From Candidatus Poribacteria bacterium (lineage in GTDB: Bacteria; Poribacteria; WGA-4E; WGA-3G): a DNA stretch of 32,092 nt. Location: assembly GCA_012271015.1 (NCBI GenBank), contig JAAXHD010000068.1:1-32092 (forward strand). The letters are read 5' to 3'. Below the pieces are notes generated by a model, which saw nothing but the letters and a program-made list of their open reading frames with translations, had not been told where the DNA came from and did no database searches. Both the position numbers and the translations under genes were made by a program. Below are positions 26,367 to 32,092 of this stretch, in pieces (position 1 is the stretch's first letter; each line of letters begins with the position of its first letter).

Positions 26367-26388
26367 ACGCTGCACTTATGTGCAGCGT
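26367..26388 (-). promoter_or_regulatory. 5'-leader hairpin of the GH172 gene
   Basis: Perfect 9-bp stem ACGCTGCAC/GTGCAGCGT with a 4-nt loop, lying between the predicted transcription start and the ribosome-binding site. Likely a stability or regulatory hairpin at the mRNA 5' end. A terminator for the upstream pseudogenes is an alternative, but no T-run follows on the minus strand. Confidence 0.5.
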
Positions 26389-26413
26389 TCAAAAAGTTGT
26401 TCCTTACTATACA

Positions 26414-26441
26414 ATTATAGCATATACTACCAGAAAAGCAA
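26414..26441 (-). promoter_or_regulatory. Extended -10 promoter of the GH172 gene
   Basis: Minus strand: TTGCTT (26436-26441), 16-nt spacer, TGC-TATAAT (-10 at 26414-26419). Transcription would begin near 26407, giving a leader of about 65 nt that includes the hairpin at 26367-26388. Confidence 0.6.
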
Positions 26442-26504
26442 CAGAAAAATTGGATCGTTCTGTTATTCTATTTCTTCGGACAGAGAGTTTTCCAAAGTGT
26501 ATGT

Positions 26505-27431
26505 CTATTGCTTTTTCTGAAGAATAAATCTCAACTGTAGAGTTTCTGCTGCATAGTTGTCAAGTTCGCCGGTGTTTTTTCTCGGTGCAGATGCTGCTGG
26601 TTCGAAATTAGTGACGAGTGCTTCTAACATCGGTTTTCTATTAGATTCCTTTGCACCGACATGATAAAAATGTTTTCTCGTGATGACATTAAATTCTGAC
26701 CATAAATTCAGAATCTCGGGATTTTCTCTATGTTCGTTGCTATGCCAGGTTGAAAGGATGAACTGCGCTTTTGTTGTTTTCAAATCTTGATAGAGCAATT
26801 TTTCGTGTGTTTTATTTCAAGTGTTAAAGTAATCGGTATGTCGCCCTGCATAAGGTGGATCACAGTAGATGAGGTCGGTCTCGGTTGCACCAGACAGAGT
26901 GATGCGAAAGTCCTGATGCAAAAAAGTCCAGTCGCTGAGGCTAGCACGTTTGGCGACCCATTCTACCTGATTCACAATTTTGGTGACGTACGCTTTAGAG
27001 AAACGTTCCGGCTTATGTCCGAACGGCACATTAAACTCGCCTTTCCTATTGAAGCGGAGGAGCCCGTTAAAACAGGCGCGGTTCAAAAACAGAAAGTCTA
27101 AAGGAGACTTTCCTACATTAAATCGTTTTCGGACTTCATAATAGTAATCTGCACCGTATTTAGCTAAGTTACTTCCTTCTGATTCGAGGAATTCCCGGAC
27201 AATAATCGGAGTTATTGTGCCTTGGTTTATTCCCTGATAGAAGGAAATAAGATGTGGATTTGTATCGCAGAAAAGTGCCCTGCGCGGTTTGAGGTTAAAC
27301 CCGACGACCCCCGACCCCATGAATGGTTCAATCCAAACTCCTTCTCCGTTCCATTGGCGAGTCTCTGCTATTCATGCAACCAATTTGCTTTTGATACCTT
27401 GGCACTTTATCGGTGGAATAAGGACCTTCAT
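26505..27431 (-). pseudogene. EcoRV-type adenine methyltransferase with two in-frame TGA codons
   Basis: A 308-codon frame runs without any shift from ATG 27431 to TAG 26505, broken only by TGA at codon 20 (27372-27374) and codon 205 (26817-26819). Reading through, it is a complete D12-class N6-adenine methyltransferase very like my recollection of M.EcoRV: start MKVLIPPIKCQGIKSKLVA, motif I WIEPFMGSGVVGFN, CDTNPHLISFY, YYYEVRKRFN, DFLFLNRACFNG, catalytic DPPY in YCDPPYAGRHTDYFNT, then ILSTWHSN and HFYHVGAKE. Codon 205 lies where M.EcoRV has Trp (YFNSW); codon 20 lies next to a Cys or Trp position. Six other Trp codons are TGG. Its ATG overlaps the stop of the restriction-gene remnant (ATGA). 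Most likely a decaying gene with two nonsense mutations. Confidence 0.85.
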
Positions 27432-27816
27432 TTTGAGCGTGCTTTCCTTTGTGAGGCGCGCGGAACAACAAGACTTGTATCTCCGCCTCTATAGACGACG
27501 AAATCATGCAGATTTGTAATCTTTGTCGTTTTGCCCGTATCATCCTGCACGGTAATCTTCCCGTAATTCATCCAATAGTCATCAAACCAATTTTCGCCTA
27601 ACAACCTAAACATACCGTTGCCTGCCAGAATGTCAGCGATTTTATTGATACTACCTATGTTTGCAGTATTACCACTGAAATTGTATAAATCCTCCGGTAA
27701 ATATCAATGAAACCTTTGATCGTCCACTGTCCATCAGCAGTACTAACGTACGCATTGAGCGTTTTAACAAATTCATTCAATTTCGTGCTAAATACGCTCT
27801 TTATTGTTTCTTGCAT
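27428..27816 (-). pseudogene. EcoRV-like restriction endonuclease, core deleted
   Basis: Two fused pieces in different frames. From ATG 27816 the N-terminal piece reads MQETIKSVFSTKLNEFVKTL and ends at FIDIYRRIYTIS, near 27675, matching the EcoRV N-terminus (IYPLG). A shifted frame then gives DLYNFSGNTANIGSINKI, GMFRLLGENWFDDYWMNY and VVYRGG, matching the EcoRV C-terminus (SGNTTNIGSI, FLDYWRNY, IYRG) as I remember it. About 150 codons between them, including the PD...DxK catalytic centre (EcoRV D74, D90, K92), are missing. The gene ends TGA at 27428-27430, overlapping the methyltransferase ATG by ATGA, so the original operon junction is preserved. No active endonuclease can be made. Confidence 0.8.
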
Positions 27817-27885
27817 AAAATCGGTTCACCCAAAAATTAGTGACTCTGAATCGGTTAGACAAATATCGTTGTTAAGAGTACTTTA

Positions 27886-28926
27886 CTACTCGACCGGTTC
27901 CTCTGTAGATGACCAGATATCTTCCCACATCTCCTCTTCGTCGGATATCCGGGAAGGGATCTCCTCGGCAATTTCCCAGGATTTCTGCCCCGGTTTCAAA
28001 GGGTTCCAACGTTCTAAAGCAAACAAACGAATCGCCTCCAATCTTTTTGAAATAGAAGTTGTATCCCATTGTCCTGTTTCATCATGCAGGAAATCGCTCA
28101 ATTCGTTTTGTGCCATGAGTGGTGCTCTGCGAAAATACCTTTGATTTTTATATGGAAAGTTCTAATTCGATTTGCTGGCATTCGCAGAGATAGGATCAAT
28201 TGTCAAATTCCCAATGCTGTGGAGATAATCCTCCTTAAATTCTGGCGAGGCAAAGTCGGTGGTTGACAGGATCGAATTGTCTTCAACAACTTTGCTCTCC
28301 TTGGGGTTTTGCGGGATGATGTGTTCCATTGAAAATTTTGACTGCGGGTTGTCGTTGGTAAATTCGACGTAGGGCATCTCGGAATAACCATCTATATCTC
28401 TGAGATAATTCTCGTATTTCCAAAAGAGATATCGCTGCTCGTTTAGGTTCACATCAGAGTGGAAGGAAGGTGATTTAAGAGCGCGTTCAAAAGCAATATC
28501 GCCGCAATACCAGTCCACAAATTCTTGGAGTTCCGTGACAAGTCGCTGGAAATTCCCATTGAAATCCCGCGCTAGTCCGTAAAGGAACTCACGCCCTTTG
28601 TCTGCTCTGGATCCGATAATACTGAGGCGAAAACAAATAATTTCCACTAATTGTGCGATCCGTTTGAAATTATCCTTGCCATCCGAGTCGTCCAATTTGT
28701 AGGTTTTGATAAGCAGAGGGTAGAATGTCGCTTGGCGGCTAAGGGCAAATATGTCAAGAAGATAAGACTCACGACTTATAAACAAGGTCCTTGTGAATTC
28801 AAAACTCTCTTTTAATTCCAGACTGTACTGGTTTATGAACGCAGCTGCTTCTACGGTGCTATTCGCATTGATTAGTCCGTTCACCTTTTGATCGTTTTCT
28901 GTCCGTTTTGCAATTCCTGCCTCCAT
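27886..28926 (-). pseudogene. 5'-truncated DUF262/DUF1524 (GmrSD-like) gene with a nonsense codon
   Basis: One frame from about 28926 to the TAG at 27886, broken by a single TAG at 28162-28164. The main piece has a helical region, then the DUF1524 HNH-type nuclease core: FSMEHIIPQNPKE, and YLHSIGNLTIDPISANASKSN up to the stop. Past the stop, the same frame continues with NFPYKNQRYFRR and the usual C-terminal helix SISKRLEAIRLFALERWNP, so the nonsense codon is recent. The N-terminal DUF262 half, with its DGQQR motif, is absent, and the frame begins beside the stop of the TIM-barrel gene at 28934. Intact relatives act as type IV-like, modified-DNA restriction enzymes. Neighbouring EcoRV-like remnants make this a decayed defence cluster. 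Confidence 0.75.
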
Positions 28927-28933
28927 GCTTAAT

Positions 28934-29746
28934 CTAACTTTCCACGGCGGCACGCATCTTTTCCAACCCAATGCGTGCGACTTCTGCGGGATCTTGCTCC
29001 CAATAGCTTGGATTGAACAATTCTAATGAGATGACACCTTCATATCCCGCGTCTTTCAGCATAGAGATCATCTGTCCGAGATCGAGAATACCGTCGCCTG
29101 GGTAAACCCTATCAGCGTCTGTTTGTTCCGCACGCGCAGGTTCGGCAGGTGCGTCATTGAAATGGAACACAGCGATTTTTTCGCTGGGGATGTCTCGCAT
29201 ATCGTCTATTTCGCCACCACCGCGATAGATATGGAACGGATCAAGGACAATCGTGCTATCTGGGTGGTCTGCGACTTCCATCACTTCCCACGCATGCTGG
29301 ACTTGATTGACACCGTCAACGAAACCGAGAAATTCCATAGCAGGTTTAACGCCGAATTCGCGTCCGAGTTCAAGCAATTCTCGGTAATTCTCGCCACCTA
29401 ATTGCAGGTCTGCGACTTCACGTGGTGGACTTGAAACGATATAGGTTGATCCAACGGCGGCGGCTTGTGCCATGCGTCGTTTTGCCTCTTCAATCGCTTC
29501 CTGATGTTCGGTGCCTGTTGTGTTGAGCCAGCCGTGCAAGGCGATAACGCTGGGCACTGAAAGCCCGTGATCATCGAGTGCTTTTTTGACCTCCGAGAGA
29601 GATCCACCCTGTTCCTCGTAAGCCGTTAAGTCGTCATTCCATAACTCAATTGCTGTATAGCCGGTTTCGGCAGCGATCCGAATCTTATCCATGAGTCCGG
29701 CTGGACGGATTGTGCTTGTATTTAAGCCTAATTGAAATTGTGCCAT
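28934..29746 (-). CDS. Sugar phosphate isomerase/epimerase-type TIM barrel
   Basis: A 270-aa (from ATG 29746) xylose-isomerase-like TIM barrel of the AP endonuclease 2 family. Likely divalent-metal ligands are E138 (AMEFLG), D169 and H172 (VLDPFH), H195 (VFHFND) and E242 (SLELFN). The N-terminal FQLGLNTSTIRP is typical. It probably isomerises or epimerises a sugar, keto-acid or inositol derivative in the cytoplasm. The frame is open 7 codons further to a TTG at 29767; the ATG is preferred because it matches the natural start of the fold. No clear ribosome-binding site. It is followed by a second, only distantly similar barrel gene upstream (29794), and its 3' end abuts the defence-gene remnant. 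Confidence 0.85.
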   Translation of the reverse strand: MAQFQLGLNTSTIRPAGLMDKIRIAAETGYTAIELWNDDLTAYEEQGGSLSEVKKALDDHGLSVPSVIALHGWLNTTGTEHQEAIEEAKRRMAQAAAVGSTYIVSSPPREVADLQLGGENYRELLELGREFGVKPAMEFLGFVDGVNQVQHAWEVMEVADHPDSTIVLDPFHIYRGGGEIDDMRDIPSEKIAVFHFNDAPAEPARAEQTDADRVYPGDGILDLGQMISMLKDAGYEGVISLELFNPSYWEQDPAEVARIGLEKMRAAVES

Positions 29747-29793
29747 GCTTTTTGGCGAAGCTTGCAAGCCAAAACTTGCTCTTCGAACCCCCC

Positions 29794-30594
29794 TTATTTG
29801 TCCAACAAGTTTTTAATGAACCGGACATCTATGCGCGCGAGGTCGATGACAGTGTCCACAGGCTCTCCACTGTATTCGCTGTGGAAGCTTACGGGACCTG
29901 AAAAACCGATTGTTTGTAGCGTATCTACTGCCGTTTCCCAGTCAACGAACCCTTTTCCCATTCGGACGACGCTGCCGCCGCGCATACCGGGCGAGCGCGC
30001 CAGATCCTTGAACGCCATAACTGCGAGATGCGATTTGACGATATCCAGTGCCATGTTGATCGGTTCCCCGACGATGGACAGGTGTCCTGTATCGGCAAAA
30101 ACACCGACATGTTGCGCGTCGAAACCTTTTACGAGGTTCATCACTGCACACGAATTCAGTCCCATGGAGGTTCCAGAATGGTTGTGGATACAGGTCCGGG
30201 GTCCGTATTGGGCAGAGAGTTTCGCGAACCCGTCTAATTGCTTACGGATAAAATCGACCTGTGTCCAGTAGCCGCCATTTTCTGCGTGCCAGTGCCAGTA
30301 TCCGAGTTTGATGTTTTCAACACCTGCTTTACCCGCAGCGGCGTAGACTCGGCGCGTTTCTTCCTGTCCCGGATCAAGAAAATCACCCGGTGTTGTGACA
30401 AGTGGGATGGATAAGCCTGCGGCGGCGAACTGCTTTGCGGCGGCGGGCAGTGCTTCCGTCGCGTTTTCTGGGTTCACTGGATAGCCGGGACGCACACACA
30501 GATCGGCACCGCTGACACCGACCGATTGTAACGCTGTAATAATATCTGGAATTTCTAAACCTTCCAGATGTTTCGTGAACATAATAAATTTCAT
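29794..30594 (-). CDS. Second sugar isomerase/epimerase-type TIM barrel
   Basis: 266 aa, same superfamily as the next gene but clearly divergent from it. Visible active-site elements: H137-N138-H139 (CIHNHSG), D168 and H171 (FADTGH), K196 (AFKDLA) and E240 (FHSEYSG). The start MKFIMFTKHLEGL is natural. A GGAGG lies 16 nt before the ATG at 30594, which is too far for a good ribosome-binding site. A 47-bp gap separates it from the downstream barrel gene (ATG 29746), suggesting an operon; together with the DgoD-like gene upstream it fits catabolism of a sugar acid or an uncommon sugar. The exact reaction cannot be read. Confidence 0.85.
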   Translation of the reverse strand: MKFIMFTKHLEGLEIPDIITALQSVGVSGADLCVRPGYPVNPENATEALPAAAKQFAAAGLSIPLVTTPGDFLDPGQEETRRVYAAAGKAGVENIKLGYWHWHAENGGYWTQVDFIRKQLDGFAKLSAQYGPRTCIHNHSGTSMGLNSCAVMNLVKGFDAQHVGVFADTGHLSIVGEPINMALDIVKSHLAVMAFKDLARSPGMRGGSVVRMGKGFVDWETAVDTLQTIGFSGPVSFHSEYSGEPVDTVIDLARIDVRFIKNLLDK

Positions 30595-30619
30595 ATTTTT
30601 CTAACTAGGGCCTCCTGGG

Positions 30620-30644
30620 CACCGCTCCATTTCATTACGCGGTG
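30620..30644 (-). repeat. Conserved-loop hairpin D
   Basis: Stem CACCGC/GCGGTG (6 bp) with the 13-nt loop GTAATGAAATGGA on the minus strand (30626-30638). It is in the opposite orientation to copies A-C, followed by CCCAG as in copy C, and lies in the leader of the TIM-barrel gene at 30594. Confidence 0.6.
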
Positions 30645-30722
30645 ATGTCTGGTTAACCCGCGACTGAAATAAGGATCTGTACGGTTTTAAAGACTTGAGC
30701 CACTCTTTTCCATCGGGTTTGT

Positions 30723-30740
30723 GGCACATCGGAGCGTGCC
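30723..30740 (-). terminator. Hairpin at the 3' end of the DgoD-like gene
   Basis: Stem GGCAC/GTGCC (5 bp), 7 bp past the stop codon at 30748. The following CCTGCTACTTT resembles CCTACTACTAT after the hairpin at 20975. No T-run, so terminator function is uncertain. Confidence 0.4.
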
Positions 30741-30747
30741 TGCTACT

Positions 30748-31851
30748 TTACCAGTCGACAACAGAGCCATCATCGGGATGGTATGTCACGGGATTCTGCC
30801 AATCGTGGTCAATCTTATCTTCGAGCGCGTCTTCATCGAGTTCGATGCCGAGTCCGGGACCGGTAGGCAGTTCAACGAACCCATCTTTAAAGACGAAGGG
30901 GTTCTTGAGATACCCCTCACCGAGAGTCGTATGTTCCTGCATCAAAAAGTTCGGGATGGAGGCATCCAATTGAATACACGCCGCTAAAGAGATGGGACCG
31001 AGAGGGTTATGCGGGGCAATACCACCGTAATAGGCTTCCGCCATACCGGCGATGATGCGTACCTCGTTGATACCCCCAGCGTGACAGAGGTCGGGTTGGA
31101 GAATAGACGCTGCTTGTTTTTCTAAGATTTCACGGAAACCCCATTTTGTGAACACACGTTCACCTGTCGCAATCGGGATGTGAGTACTCCGCGCGATTTC
31201 AGCGAGGGTGTCCACATTTTGGCACTGAATCGGTTCTTCGATGAACATCGGTTGGTAGGGTTCTAACGCTTTAATCAGAACTTTCGCGGTTTGCGGACTG
31301 ACTGCACCGTGGAAGTCAATCGCGAGATCAACTTCTGTGCCTGCGGCTTCGCGCAACGCTGCGAAATGATCCACGGCTCTGTCGATAAAGGCTTTGTTTT
31401 CGATGATACGTGCGGGTCTGCCACCTGCGGGACCTGTTTTGAATGCGGTGAACCCTTTGTCAATCCACTCTTTAATCCCATCTGGATCGCCACCACCTTT
31501 ATAGAGCCTAATACGGTCGCGTGTCGGTCCACCGAAGAGTTGATAAACAGGGACACCGAGCGATTTCCCTGCGAGGTCCCAGAGTGCTTGCTCTACACCG
31601 CTCAATGCGCTTGTGAGGATGGGACCGCCGCGGTAGAATGCGTGGCGATACATCGCTTGCCAGTGGTGGACAACGCGTCTCGGATCTTGACCGATGAGGT
31701 AGGGCGCGAGTTCGTCAACGGCTTGCGCACACGTTTTCGCACGTCCTTCCAGAATAGGCTCGCCGAGTCCGACTAAACCCTCATCCGTGTGGATTTTAAG
31801 GAAGAGCCAGCGCGGTTGCACCAGAAAAGTTTCCAATTTTGTTATCTTCAT
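30748..31851 (-). CDS. dgoD: Galactonate dehydratase-like enolase-superfamily enzyme
   Basis: A 367-aa mandelate-racemase-type dehydratase, close to D-galactonate dehydratase, which converts D-galactonate to 2-keto-3-deoxygalactonate. Metal ligands: D179 (DFHG), E205 (MFIEEP), E231 (TGER). Catalytic residues: H181 and H281 (APHNPLG), with D254/H257 (QPDLCHAGG). These sit four residues before the E. coli DgoD positions that I remember, so the alignment is direct. The N-terminal capping domain is complete (LVQPRWLFLKIHTDEGLVGL). ATG 31851 is preceded by AAGGA from the leader repeat. Related acid-sugar dehydratases share these motifs, so the exact substrate is not certain. Confidence 0.85.
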   Translation of the reverse strand: MKITKLETFLVQPRWLFLKIHTDEGLVGLGEPILEGRAKTCAQAVDELAPYLIGQDPRRVVHHWQAMYRHAFYRGGPILTSALSGVEQALWDLAGKSLGVPVYQLFGGPTRDRIRLYKGGGDPDGIKEWIDKGFTAFKTGPAGGRPARIIENKAFIDRAVDHFAALREAAGTEVDLAIDFHGAVSPQTAKVLIKALEPYQPMFIEEPIQCQNVDTLAEIARSTHIPIATGERVFTKWGFREILEKQAASILQPDLCHAGGINEVRIIAGMAEAYYGGIAPHNPLGPISLAACIQLDASIPNFLMQEHTTLGEGYLKNPFVFKDGFVELPTGPGLGIELDEDALEDKIDHDWQNPVTYHPDDGSVVDW

Positions 31852-32092
31852 GTTTTAATTGTTCCTTGCGGTTCGGTCAGGGGAGTTAGGACTTTATGCT
31901 GTCTTCCCATAGACCCGCTCTCCGCTTACGGGCTACGCGCTTAGGTCTAACAAAAACCTCTTTACCGACTGCTGATTGCTAATCCTTTCCTTGCGGTTAA
32001 ATGACGCGAGTTTGGACGTTAGCGTTCCTTTCTCGAATCTGAAGAAACACCCCGCTGACTCTCACTGCGAGGCAACACGCGCAAATGTAATA
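31852..32092 (-). repeat. 5' leader repeat element, copy 5, with further repeat fragments to the window edge
   Basis: The near end (31852-31871) supplies AAGGA to the DgoD-like gene. It continues with a CCCG...CGGG hairpin (about 31918-31936), the heptad phrase GACTGCTGATTGCTAATCC (31967-31985), a second CCTTTCCTTGCGGTT fragment (31984-31998) and CTGAAGAAACACC (about 32039). The last bases, GCGCAAATGTAATA, may be the start of another conserved-loop hairpin cut by the window end. No gene seen in these 241 bp. Confidence 0.6.

Noticed and set aside
26817-26819. Selenocysteine at the methyltransferase TGA
   Set aside because: The family has Trp there, no hairpin of SECIS type stands out just downstream, and a second TGA occurs.
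27328-27543. Separate small gene overlapping the methyltransferase start
   Set aside because: It is a shadow frame: another frame of the same bases gives the M.EcoRV-like N-terminus and explains the region.
1-32092. CRISPR array, tRNA or rRNA genes, integrase or IS transposase genes
   Set aside because: No regularly spaced repeats, no cloverleaf or rRNA segment, and no transposase or integrase motifs were seen on either strand.

Overview
The window looks like a chromosomal piece of a free-living or symbiotic environmental bacterium of moderate GC content. The gene mix (a phytanoyl-CoA dioxygenase-type oxygenase, two sugar-isomerase TIM barrels, a galactonate dehydratase-like enolase-superfamily enzyme, a GH172/DUF2961 protein, very large multidomain proteins), together with a recurring intergenic repeat ending in TTCCTTGCGGTTCGG, is what I would expect of Candidatus Poribacteria (sponge-associated or marine). 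That assignment is inference; no rRNA or other marker gene is present. Almost every gene is on the minus strand.

Region 1 (1-15258): a plus-strand gene tail, an UPF0173 metallo-hydrolase and a SelA-like PLP enzyme, then a co-directional set that reads, in transcription order from about 15.0 kb down to 2.2 kb: a 2443-residue exported/membrane protein (degenerate M28 peptidase region with LysM-like and DxDxDG repeats, coiled coils, and a C-terminal FtsX/MacB-type permease), a 62-residue membrane protein, an OPT-like polytopic membrane protein, a tandem-duplicated unknown protein, a PqqD-like protein and a LolD/MacB-type ABC ATPase. The ATPase has no other permease partner here, so I infer that it drives the giant permease. 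A divergent XRE regulator (15259) faces the operon across a 523-bp region with a good minus-strand promoter and a direct repeat. This is the best candidate for an undescribed system.

Region 2 (15259-20904): XRE regulator, zinc-type alcohol dehydrogenase, nucleotidyltransferase, phytanoyl-CoA dioxygenase-like oxygenase, an apparently intact type II restriction-modification pair, and a half-size DUF350 membrane protein.

Region 3 (20997-32092): a 1366-residue glycan-related protein with a long acidic N-terminal stretch, a GH172 protein with its own promoter and leader hairpin, then a 2.4-kb graveyard of defence genes (an EcoRV-like restriction-modification pair and a truncated DUF262/DUF1524 gene), two sugar-isomerase TIM barrels and a DgoD-like dehydratase. 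The catabolic genes suggest processing of complex sugars and sugar acids.

Two layers of repeats overlie the genes. (i) A 5' element, seen directly before five start codons, whose end supplies the AAGGA ribosome-binding site; one copy has matching inverted ends and looks like a 219-bp MITE. (ii) A family of hairpins with a conserved 13-nt loop and a different, perfectly paired stem in each of four copies. Several gene ends also carry a GGCAC...GTGCC hairpin or a TAGTTTTCAG-type repeat.
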